Shown here: piece after piece, positions 1 to 5,177 of the stretch | Position numbering within the stretch: position 1 is the stretch's first letter | Layout: each line of letters starts with the position of its first letter | Assembly: GCA_018260285.1 (NCBI GenBank) | Contig: JAGLBH010000045.1 | Location: 5,186-10,707, forward strand | From: Arthrobacter sp. | GTDB taxonomy: Bacteria > Actinomycetota > Actinomycetes > Actinomycetales > Micrococcaceae | Direction: 5' to 3' | Length of the DNA: 5,522 nt | Position numbers and translations under genes: made by a program | The notes under the pieces: model-generated | Database searches by the model: none | What the model was told of the DNA's origin: nothing | Seen by the model: the letters and a program-made list of their open reading frames with translations, nothing else

Positions 1-1
1 T

Positions 2-136
2 GCTCCGGAGCAGGGAACAGACCTCCTCGCGCTGCGCGTCCTGGCGCTCCTCGGGGGCGTGGCTCTTCAGGCGGTCTGGGTGTACTGGCTGTGGCGCTGG
101 ACGCCGCTGCCGGGCGGGGGAGATTACCCGCCCTAA
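2..136 (+). CDS. C-terminal fragment of an unrecognised membrane protein
   Basis: This is an open frame entering from the left edge and ending at TAA (134-136), so only the last 44 residues are visible. The fragment has one strongly hydrophobic stretch (about residues 8-32 of the fragment: LLALRVLALLGGVALQ followed by a Trp/Tyr-rich VWVYWLW end), typical of a transmembrane helix with an aromatic interface belt. It is followed by a short Pro/Gly-rich tail ending GGGDYPP. Codons show the expected G/C bias at third positions. The gene lies upstream of and on the same strand as the DUF3117 gene, but 158 non-coding bases separate them. I do not recognise the family, and the start lies outside the window. 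Confidence 0.6.
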   Translation, partial: APEQGTDLLALRVLALLGGVALQAVWVYWLWRWTPLPGGGDYPP

Positions 137-173
137 TCTGATCTGCCTGCCGATCTCACAGCGGACGGCGATT

Positions 174-197
174 TCCCACAATTCGCGAATTCAGGGA
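174..197. promoter_or_regulatory. Interrupted dyad (operator-like) upstream of the DUF3117 gene
   Basis: A perfect 12-base palindrome AATTCGCGAATT (180-191) sits inside a longer dyad. Arms TCCC (174-177) and GGGA (194-197) also pair around the same centre, with only the two flanking positions on each side (AC/CA) unpaired, so 10 of 12 pairs match. An AT-rich symmetric element in such GC-rich DNA, within the 158-base gap before a gene, suggests a protein-binding site. No T-tract follows, so it is unlikely to be a terminator for the upstream gene. A second small palindrome GTTCTGAAC lies at 203-211. I could not place a convincing -10/-35 pair; GAGAAT (196-201) is the best weak -10 candidate. 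The regulator is unknown. Confidence 0.45.
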
Positions 198-294
198 GAA
201 TAGTTCTGAACAACGTCAACATCCGCTTCTCCCGTGCTCGCGCAGCCGGAGAGGTCGAAGAGGCGCACTGACGTCTTACCGGAGGGAACAGAAC

Positions 295-465
295 ATGGCC
301 GCTATGAAGCCTCGCACAGGGGATGGCCCCATGGAGCTTGCCAAGGAAGGCCGCGGGATCATCTTCCGTCTGCCGATCGACGGCGGTGGCCGCCTGGTCG
401 TCGAGCTCAACCAGGACGAAGTCAACGAACTCGAGTCCGTCATCGCAGGGTTCCAGAACAAGTAG
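295..465 (+). CDS. DUF3117 family small protein
   Basis: This 56-residue protein begins MAAMKPRTGDGPMELAKEGR and ends FQNK. It matches the actinobacterial DUF3117 family (Rv1211-like) over its whole length: the MKPRTGDGPMEVTKEGR-type start, a central FRLPIDGGGRLVVEL strand pair and a C-terminal NQDEVNELESVI helix. Its biochemical role is not established, and nothing here resembles a catalytic motif. The ATG at 295 is supported by a strong ribosome-binding site GGAGGG (281-286) eight bases upstream; a second ATG at codon 4 is possible but worse placed. The gene is monocistronic: a 158-base gap with a dyad lies before it and an intrinsic terminator begins 13 bases after its TAG stop. The family call is made from the recognisable sequence, not a search. 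Confidence 0.93.
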   Translation: MAAMKPRTGDGPMELAKEGRGIIFRLPIDGGGRLVVELNQDEVNELESVIAGFQNK

Positions 466-478
466 AACCGCCTGACTC

Positions 479-508
479 AAGGCCTGCCAGCGAACTGGCA
501 GGCCTTTT
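479..508 (+). terminator. Rho-independent terminator of the DUF3117 gene
   Basis: A perfect 10-base-pair stem (GGCCTGCCAG at 481-490 with CTGGCAGGCC at 495-504) encloses a four-base CGAA loop and is followed by TTTTCT. AA at 479-480 can pair with TT at 505-506, extending the stem to 12 pairs. It starts 13 bases after the DUF3117 stop. Read from the other strand it has a TTCG loop and A-rich DNA before it but only TTGAG after it, so it would terminate the convergent methyltransferase transcript less well. Confidence 0.93.
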
Positions 509-521
509 CTCGTGCCCGCCT

Positions 522-539
522 CCGCCCCAGCCGGGGCGG
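522..539 (-). terminator. GC-rich hairpin downstream of the methyltransferase gene
   Basis: CCGCCCC (522-528) pairs perfectly with GGGGCGG (533-539) across a four-base loop. It lies between the convergent stops of the DUF3117 and methyltransferase genes, 33 bases beyond the methyltransferase stop. No T-tract follows on either strand. It could be a U-tract-independent terminator or 3' stabiliser for the minus-strand message, or simply chance pairing in GC-rich DNA. Confidence 0.3.
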
Positions 540-572
540 CCAGCGGCCCTGCTCAGGCGGGGCGGCCGCGCT

Positions 573-1211
573 CTAGCGGGGCCGCTTGGCGGCGAGGAGC
601 AGCCCGTCGCTCACGGGGGAGAGGAAGGTCGTGAAGTCGTCCCGCTCCTGGAGAATGCGGGCCGCGTTGCGGAGGCTGACGGTGGAGAGCGAGCGCACCG
701 CAGGCTGGGGCACGCGGCCGGAGTCCAGCGCGTGATGGAGGATCAGGAGGCCCCCGCTCTTGAGAATGCGGGTGCTCATGTCCACGTACTCCTCGGCGCT
801 CTCCCGGTCCGCGTCGATGAACACGAGGTCATAGGCGCCCGTGGTGAGCCGCGGGAGAACGTCCTGGCCCCGCCCTGCGATCGAGCGAATCCGGCTCAGC
901 GAGATGCCTGCCGCCACGAACGTCTCGCGGGCGGTCCGAAGGTGCTCGACATCCGGGTCGATGGTCGTGAGCGAGCCCTGGGGGCCCATTCCTCGCAGAA
1001 GCGCCAGAGAGGAGACGCCAGCGCCCGTTCCGACCTCGACCACGTGGAGAGGAGCGATCGCCGTGGCCGTCACCGTCAGGGCCGCCGCGACAGAGGGGGC
1101 CACAGACTCAATGCCCAGCTCGCGGGCCCGCTCCCGGGCAGTGAGCATCAGCTCGTCCTCCGAGTGGAAACCCTCGGCGTAGGACCAGGCACTTCGCTTA
1201 TCAGTGGACAT
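573..1211 (-). CDS. Class I SAM-dependent O-methyltransferase (COMT-like, Rv1220c type)
   Basis: This 212-residue protein has the usual size for the bacterial COMT/caffeoyl-CoA O-methyltransferase-like family (TrmR/YrrM and Rv1220c relatives). The Rossmann motif I VVEVGTGAGVSS (about 57-68) binds SAM, an acidic ribose-binding position is in TIDPD (about 83-87), and YDLVFIDADRE (127-137) is the family strand-4 motif with a candidate metal Asp. The segment after strand 5, usually D-N-x-L-W, reads HHALDSGRV (159-167), so the Asp-Asn metal pair is replaced by His159-His160. Substrate is unknown. The N-terminal helix with WSYAEGF fits actinobacterial relatives. The ATG at 1211 has only a weak AGAAAG site six bases upstream. 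It is divergent from tatB across a 76-base gap and convergent with the DUF3117 gene. In M. tuberculosis the homologue lies beside sigE, which is absent here. Confidence 0.9.
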   Translation of the reverse strand: MSTDKRSAWSYAEGFHSEDELMLTARERARELGIESVAPSVAAALTVTATAIAPLHVVEVGTGAGVSSLALLRGMGPQGSLTTIDPDVEHLRTARETFVAAGISLSRIRSIAGRGQDVLPRLTTGAYDLVFIDADRESAEEYVDMSTRILKSGGLLILHHALDSGRVPQPAVRSLSTVSLRNAARILQERDDFTTFLSPVSDGLLLAAKRPR

Positions 1212-1242
1212 TGAAATCTTTCTGTGAAGCTCGGGAGGGACT

Positions 1243-1285
1243 CCTCATTCTTTCACGGTCTGCCTGCAGGGCGGATAGAATGAGG
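1243..1285. repeat. 9-base inverted repeat across the tatB promoter
   Basis: CCTCATTCT (1243-1251) and its exact reverse complement AGAATGAGG (1277-1285) are separated by 25 bases, with arm centres 34 bases apart, about three helical turns. The right arm covers the proposed tatB -10 box and the left arm abuts the proposed -35. The spacing suits two dimers or a looped operator better than an RNA hairpin. No known regulator is recognised. Confidence 0.45.
1252..1281 (+). promoter_or_regulatory. Candidate tatB promoter giving a leaderless transcript
   Basis: TAGAAT (1276-1281) matches the actinobacterial TANNNT -10 consensus. TTCACG (1252-1257), 18 bases upstream, is a weak -35. The -10 ends six bases before the GTG at 1288, so transcription should start at or next to the start codon. 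This is the standard geometry of actinobacterial leaderless genes and explains the absence of a normally spaced Shine-Dalgarno site; AGGGA directly abuts the GTG and is too close to work. Confidence 0.65.
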
Positions 1286-1287
1286 GA

Positions 1288-1686
1288 GTGGTAGGAATTA
1301 ATGGTGGCGAAGGCCTGGTCCTCTTGATTCTGGCAGCCCTCCTCTTCGGAGATCGCATGCCAGAGTATTCGCGCAAGCTCGCCGAGTGGGTGAAAAACGC
1401 CCGCCGCATGAGCGAGGACGCGAAGTCCCGCCTCAAAGAAGAGGTCCCGGAGATCAACGATCTCGAATGGCGCCGCATGGATCCGCGCCAATACGACCCT
1501 CGGCGCATCATCAAAGAGGCTCTTCTCGAGGATCTGAACCCTGCCGCGCCTGCCGCCGGAGATCCGCACGGGCAGTCCTTCGCCCCGTCTGCTCCAGGCA
1601 CTGACCAGGCCTACGGCTCTGAGCCCCTTGACTTCCAGCCCCTCGCCGCAGGCACTCCCGCGCCGTTCGACTCTGACGCCACCTGA
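1288..1686 (+). CDS. tatB: Sec-independent (twin-arginine) translocase subunit TatB
   Basis: This 132-residue protein has TatB layout: a very short N-terminus, one transmembrane helix (about residues 8-21, GEGLVLLILAALLFG), a charged amphipathic helix (about 25-50, MPEYSRKLAEWVKNARRMSE), a second charged helical region to about 83, and a disordered Pro/Ala-rich cytoplasmic tail. Glu8, a conserved TatB residue in the membrane, is present. The TatB/TatA hinge Gly-Pro is Gly21-Asp22 here, with a proline at 25. TatB works with TatC to receive folded twin-arginine precursors at the cytoplasmic membrane; tatA and tatC are not in this window. The opening GINGGE resembles actinobacterial TatB openings (GINGxE) and fixes the GTG at 1288 as the start, although there is no usable ribosome-binding site. 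It stops 15 bases before the convergent mrp stop with no obvious terminator. A TatA-like paralogue is possible, but the context next to mrp favours TatB. Confidence 0.88.
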   Translation: MVGINGGEGLVLLILAALLFGDRMPEYSRKLAEWVKNARRMSEDAKSRLKEEVPEINDLEWRRMDPRQYDPRRIIKEALLEDLNPAAPAAGDPHGQSFAPSAPGTDQAYGSEPLDFQPLAAGTPAPFDSDAT

Positions 1687-1701
1687 GTCCTCGGCCGCTC
1701 C

Positions 1702-2802
1702 CTAGGCTGGCGAGAGGCCCAGGCTCATGCCGGCCAGGCCGCCGGGGCGCCGAGCCACACGCTCCGCCAGCGCCGTGAAAGCAGGATCAAAGGACCCAGT
1801 GGGCGTGAGATCTCTCACACTGTCCCGCAGCGGAATCTGCGCCAGGAGCGCGATTCCCTCCGGCTGAAGGTCTCGGAACCGTTCCGTCAGCCGCTCCGCC
1901 AGAGCCTGCCCGCCGCCTGAGCCGAACGGCGTGAGGCGCGCTCCGCCAGCCTCCATCCAGGACATGTTCTCCACCACGCCCAGCACCCGCTGTCCTGTCT
2001 GAGCGCCCATCGCCCCGGCTCGCTCGGCCACGGCGGCCGCGGACTCCTGAGGGGTGGTCACAATGAGCAGCTCCGAGGACGGCAGCAGCTGCGCCACGGT
2101 GATGGCGACGTCGCCCGTGCCCGGGGGAAGATCCAGCAGGAGGACGTCCAGGTCTCCGAAGTAGGTGTCCTTGAGAAACTGCTCCAGCGCCCGGTGGAGC
2201 ATGGGGCCGCGCCAGGAGATGGGCTGGTCGGAGCCCACGAACATGCCGATGCTCATGACCCGGAGGCCGTGGGCCACGGGCGGGAGCATGAGCCCGTCGA
2301 TCTTGGTGGGACCGCCCTCCACGCCGAGGAGGGCTGGAATGGAGAATCCGTGGATGTCCGCGTCCACCACCCCGACGCGCAGGCCTCGCGCGGCGAGAGC
2401 GAGCGCCAGATTGGCCGTCACGCTGGACTTCCCCACGCCGCCCTTGCCGCTGGCCACCGCGATGACGCGCGTGAGCGATCCCGGCTGGGCTAAGGGAATG
2501 CCCCGCGCAGGCCCGCGCAGGCGCTCCGTCAGGGCCTCGCGCTGGCTGCGGGACATGACGCTCGTCTCGACGACGACGGGGCTCGTCACCCGCTCAGCCG
2601 CCCTCTGGACAGCACTCGTCAGCTCGCTCTTCTTCGGGCATCCGGCAATGGTGAGGTCCAGCCGGATCCGAGTGATGCCGTCCTCGCCGAGAGCGAGGTC
2701 CCCGATCATGCCCAGGCTCACCACGTCCTGATGCAGCTCCGGGTCGATGACGGTGCGCAGCTCTGCCCGGACCGCCTCTTCGATCTGGTTCCCGTGGGGC
2801 AC
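1702..2802 (-). CDS. mrp: Mrp/ApbC-type P-loop ATPase, Fe-S cluster carrier family
   Basis: This 366-residue protein has an N-terminal MIP18 (DUF59) domain (about 5-85, with VIDPELHQDVVSLGMIGD and TIAGCPKK) fused to an Mrp/NBP35 P-loop domain (about 108-350). The deviant Walker A SGKGGVGKSS is at 118-127, the switch motif DADIHGFSIP at 147-156, the Walker B-type LLLDLPPGTGD at 211-221 and FGSGGG at 283-288. Family members bind and transfer Fe-S clusters in the cytoplasm through a CxxC motif shortly after ENMS. Here that segment (271-282) has no cysteine, and Cys55 in the MIP18 domain appears to be the only cysteine in the protein. The GTG start at 2802 is required to keep the MIP18 fold intact; GAGGA lies 10 bases upstream, a loose ribosome-binding site. 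It is last in the operon, six bases after the DUF1003 stop and in the same reading frame. Confidence 0.95.
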   Translation of the reverse strand: MPHGNQIEEAVRAELRTVIDPELHQDVVSLGMIGDLALGEDGITRIRLDLTIAGCPKKSELTSAVQRAAERVTSPVVVETSVMSRSQREALTERLRGPARGIPLAQPGSLTRVIAVASGKGGVGKSSVTANLALALAARGLRVGVVDADIHGFSIPALLGVEGGPTKIDGLMLPPVAHGLRVMSIGMFVGSDQPISWRGPMLHRALEQFLKDTYFGDLDVLLLDLPPGTGDVAITVAQLLPSSELLIVTTPQESAAAVAERAGAMGAQTGQRVLGVVENMSWMEAGGARLTPFGSGGGQALAERLTERFRDLQPEGIALLAQIPLRDSVRDLTPTGSFDPAFTALAERVARRPGGLAGMSLGLSPA

Positions 2803-2808
2803 AGGCGG

Positions 2809-3390
2809 TCAGTCCTCTTCTGCTCTCTTCGACTTCTTCTTCTTGCGCTGGGCGGGCTCGCGGCGCGCGTCGTCCTCTTCCTGATCGGCCATGAGCTCCT
2901 CGAGCAGATCGCGCAGCTCGGAGCGGATGAAGTCTCGCGTGGCCACATCGCGCAGCGCAATGCGCAGGCTCGCCACTTCGCGCGTGAGGTACTCGGTATC
3001 CGCGAGCGTGCGGGCAGCCTGACGGCGATCCTCGTCGAGGGCCACGCGGTCGCGGTCGTCCTGCCGGTTCTGGGCGAGGAGGAGGAGGGGCGCGGCGTAG
3101 GAGGCCTGGAGGGAGAGGATGAGCGTGAGGAGCGTGTAGTTGAGCTCGCGCGGGTCGAACTGCTGCTCTGTCGGCGCAAGGGTGTTCCAGGCGAGCCACA
3201 GGCCGCAGAAGAGCGTCATCCAGAGGAGGAAGCGCGGGGTGCCCATGAAGCGGGCGAAGCTCTCCGTCATCCTCCCGAAGGAGTCGGGGTCGGGCCGGAA
3301 GGCCTCGAAGACGCGGCGCCGGCGGAACGGGGTGGAGAGGTCCGGGCGGGAGGAGGCAGGGCCCCGGCGGGTCTTGAGGGATTCGCTCAC
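2809..3390 (-). CDS. DUF1003 family two-TM membrane protein
   Basis: This 193-residue protein has two hydrophobic helices (about 54-72 and 85-106) typical of DUF1003. The family signature is clear: ARFMGTPRFL (46-55) before the first helix, WNT after it, then FDP, and SLQASYAAPLLLLAQNRQ continuing into DDRDR (93-115) through the second helix. A charged helical cytoplasmic region with coiled-coil character (about 116-173) and a polybasic/acidic tail containing KKKKSKR follow. Function is unknown. I chose the GTG at 3390 over the longer GTG at 3399: it has AGGTGG (3396-3401) five bases upstream and gives a four-base GTGA overlap with the stop of the preceding gene, implying translational coupling. 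The longer start would lie inside that ribosome-binding site. The overlap and order match actinobacterial Rv1231c/Rv1232c-like pairs as I recall them. Confidence 0.92.
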   Translation of the reverse strand: MSESLKTRRGPASSRPDLSTPFRRRRVFEAFRPDPDSFGRMTESFARFMGTPRFLLWMTLFCGLWLAWNTLAPTEQQFDPRELNYTLLTLILSLQASYAAPLLLLAQNRQDDRDRVALDEDRRQAARTLADTEYLTREVASLRIALRDVATRDFIRSELRDLLEELMADQEEDDARREPAQRKKKKSKRAEED

Positions 3391-4643
3391 GAGGTCCACC
3401 TTTCGTCGTGCTCGCGCCAGTCTTCAGGCAGCAGGTGATCCAGCAGGTCGTCGATCGTCACGAGGCCCACGAGCCGGTTCTGCTCGTTGACCACGGGAAT
3501 GGCCGTCAGGTTGTAGGTGGCCAGGATGCGCGCCACCTGGGAGAGCGGCGCCATGTCGGAGATCGGCTCCAGCCCGGAGTCGATGATGTTGCCCATGTTC
3601 TCCGGGGGCGCGGTCCTCAGCAGCTGCTGGATGTGGACGACGCCGATGAAGCGGCCGGTCGGCGTCTCCAGCGGAGGGCGGGCCACACAGACGAGGGAGG
3701 CCAGCGCGGGGGAGAGCTCCTCCTTGCGGACGAGGGCCAGCGCCTCCGCCACGGTGCCCTCGGGGCCCATGATGACGGGCAGCGGGGTCATGATCGAGCC
3801 GGCCGTTCCCTCCTCGTAGGAGAGGAGGCGGCGCACGTCCTTGGCCTCCTCCGGCTCCATGAGCTCGAGCAGGGCCTCTTTCTGCTCGTCCGGGAGCTCG
3901 TTGAGCAGGTCGGCGGCGTCGTCCGGATCCATCTCCTCGAGGACATGGGCGGCGCGCTCGTTGTCGAAGGAGGTGAGGATCTCCACCTGATGGTCGTCGG
4001 GGAGCTCCTGGAGCACGTCGGCGAGGCGCTCGTCCTGCAGCTCGGCTGCCACTTCGAGGCGACGCTTCTCGGTCATCTCGTGGAGCGCCTCGGCGAAGTC
4101 GGCGGCCTTCATGTCCTCGTGGGTGGCCACGAAGTGCGTGGCGCCCTGCGGCTCGACCGCGGAGCCCTGGAGGGCCTCGTCCCAGTCCACGATGAGCTTC
4201 TCGCCCCGGCGGAGGGAGAGGCGGCCGCCGGGCACCACGCGGCGCACGTAGAAGGAGACCGCGGACCAGTCGCCGGAGCGGTCCGAGCGGATGCCGATGT
4301 CCTCGACCGTGGCGTCCCCGGAGCCGTCCCGCAGGGTCACCCGGCGGTCGAAGAGGTCCGCGACGGCCAGCTGCTCGGCGCCGCGCTGCTCGAAGCGGCG
4401 GAAGTTGACGAGGCCGGAGGTGATGATCTGCTCCGTGTCGATCGCCGTCACGCGCGTCATCGGCATGAAGATGCGCTTCTTGCCGGGCACCTCCACGACC
4501 AGGCCCACGATGGCCGGGGGTCTGCTCTGGCTGCGGTTGACGACGACGATGTCCCGCAGGCGACCGATGCGGTCTCCGAACGGGTCGAACACGTCAAGGC
4601 CGAGCAGCCTTGCGACAAAGATGGTGGATCCTGGGGTAGTCAC
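3387..4643 (-). CDS. MgtE N-domain and tandem CBS protein with N-terminal PRC-barrel-like region, no transport domain
   Basis: Starting at the GTG at 4643 gives 418 residues. About 10-80 (FVARLLGLDVFDPFGDRIGR, then a strand-rich VGLVVEVPG/RIFMPMTRV) and 93-158 look like two PRC-barrel-like units. About 175-277 is an MgtE intracellular N-domain of short acidic helices (MDPDDAADLLNELPDEQKEA). SYEEGTAGSIMTPL (275-288) leads into a first CBS motif and a second spans about 350-405 (ending GLVTIDDLLDHL). A true MgtE would continue into five transmembrane helices; this protein ends at WREHDERWTS, so it is a soluble regulator or sensor, not a Mg2+ channel. Mg2+ or adenosine-nucleotide sensing is inferred from the domains. 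An in-frame GTG at 4709 would add 22 residues, but that stretch is AT-rich and contains a plausible promoter, so I prefer 4643. The gene heads the operon with the DUF1003 gene (4-base overlap) and mrp. Confidence 0.9.
   Translation of the reverse strand: MTTPGSTIFVARLLGLDVFDPFGDRIGRLRDIVVVNRSQSRPPAIVGLVVEVPGKKRIFMPMTRVTAIDTEQIITSGLVNFRRFEQRGAEQLAVADLFDRRVTLRDGSGDATVEDIGIRSDRSGDWSAVSFYVRRVVPGGRLSLRRGEKLIVDWDEALQGSAVEPQGATHFVATHEDMKAADFAEALHEMTEKRRLEVAAELQDERLADVLQELPDDHQVEILTSFDNERAAHVLEEMDPDDAADLLNELPDEQKEALLELMEPEEAKDVRRLLSYEEGTAGSIMTPLPVIMGPEGTVAEALALVRKEELSPALASLVCVARPPLETPTGRFIGVVHIQQLLRTAPPENMGNIIDSGLEPISDMAPLSQVARILATYNLTAIPVVNEQNRLVGLVTIDDLLDHLLPEDWREHDERWTS
3396..3401 (-). promoter_or_regulatory. 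Ribosome-binding site deciding the DUF1003 start
   Basis: On the minus strand this reads AGGTGG, preceded by AA, five bases before the GTG at 3390. It lies inside the last codons of the upstream gene, as expected for a coupled overlap, and rules against the GTG at 3399, which falls within it. Confidence 0.75.
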
Positions 4644-4650
4644 GGCCTTA

Positions 4651-4656
4651 ACCCTA
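4651..4656 (-). promoter_or_regulatory. Candidate -10 box for the MgtE-N/CBS, DUF1003, mrp operon (leaderless)
   Basis: Read on the minus strand, TAGGGT fits TANNNT and ends seven bases before the GTG at 4643, placing the transcript start at the start codon. Local AT content is much higher than in flanking coding DNA. The -35 is poor: ACTCTT at 17-base spacing, or a better GTGACA (4679-4684) at a rather long 22 bases. The preferred start of the downstream gene depends partly on this call. Confidence 0.5.
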
Positions 4657-4694
4657 ATACCCTCAGCTTGGAGAAGAGTGTCACTATAGATGTC

Positions 4695-5177
4695 ATGAGC
4701 CACCGTCACCTTTCTCCCGCCCAGGCCTCAGCAGCGCGCGGGACAGTCCTTGCCACGTTTCCGGAGTACGAGCAGGCCCAGGCGCTGGTCGCCCGGCTCG
4801 CCGAGACGGACTTCGAGCTGGACAGGATCAGCATCGTCGGCCGGGACCTCGTGAACCTCGAGCACGTGGTGCGCAAGCTGAGCTACCCGCAGGTGGCCCT
4901 CTCCTCAGCCGTCACCGGGATGACGATGGGCCTGCTCATCGGGATCGCCCTCACGCTCTTCCTGCCGGACCACAACTCGGGCTCGATCTTTCCCATGGTG
5001 GTCATCGGCGGGTGCCTCTGGGTCATCATGAACGTCATCGGCTACTCGCTCAACCGGAGCAAGCGGGACTTCCTGTCCCAGTCCCACATCGTGGCCAGCA
5101 GCTACGACGTCGTCTGCGTGCCGGAGTTCGCCGCTGACGCGCGGCGAGCCCTCGGCACGCAGCCCGAGCAGTCCTAG
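4695..5177 (+). CDS. General stress protein 17M-like two-TM membrane protein (Rv1234 type)
   Basis: This 160-residue protein has an N-terminal alpha/beta segment (about 17-52, TVLATFPEYEQAQALVARL then ELDRISIVGRDL) like the GSP17M domain of general stress proteins. Two transmembrane helices follow (about 68-90, rich in Gly/Leu/Ile, and 98-118), then a short basic loop (NRSKRDF) and a C-terminal segment SHIVASSYDVVCVPEFAADA. Function is unknown; stress association is only by family name. The ATG at 4695 is the best start, but its signals are odd: the purine-rich GGAGAAGAG (4670-4678) is 16 bases away, too far for normal use, and TATAGA (4685-4690) lies only four bases upstream. The gene is divergent from the MgtE-N/CBS operon across 51 bases, and its TAG overlaps the stop of the convergent aminopeptidase gene. 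The C-terminal part of a much longer frame upstream of 4695 is not coding. Confidence 0.85.
   Translation: MSHRHLSPAQASAARGTVLATFPEYEQAQALVARLAETDFELDRISIVGRDLVNLEHVVRKLSYPQVALSSAVTGMTMGLLIGIALTLFLPDHNSGSIFPMVVIGGCLWVIMNVIGYSLNRSKRDFLSQSHIVASSYDVVCVPEFAADARRALGTQPEQS

Noticed and set aside
134..139. TAATCT as a -10 box for the DUF3117 gene
   Set aside because: It overlaps the stop of the upstream gene, has no -35-like sequence in the GC-rich stretch before it, and would leave a leader of about 150 bases.
234..1214. A 326-residue plus-strand open frame
   Set aside because: It runs through the DUF3117 gene in another frame, crosses the terminator at 479-508 and then lies antisense to the methyltransferase. 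Its Arg/Gly/Pro-rich translation is typical of a GC-rich shadow.
2594..3199. Minus-strand 201-residue open frame over the DUF1003/mrp junction
   Set aside because: It is an Arg/Ala/Pro-rich alternate frame of two well-supported genes with no recognisable domain.
3387..4643. A full MgtE Mg2+ transporter
   Set aside because: The C-terminal five-helix membrane domain is absent; the protein ends just after the second CBS motif with no hydrophobic segment.
4685..4690. TATAGA as a leaderless -10 box for the plus-strand stress protein gene
   Set aside because: It lies four bases before the ATG, too close for transcription to begin at the start codon, and lacks the final T of TANNNT.
3408..4694. 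A 589-residue plus-strand open frame covering most of 3408-5177
   Set aside because: Up to 4694 it is the mirror of the MgtE-N/CBS gene, rich in His/Val/Asp/Gly/Arg with no domain sense. Only the part from the ATG at 4695 is a real gene.
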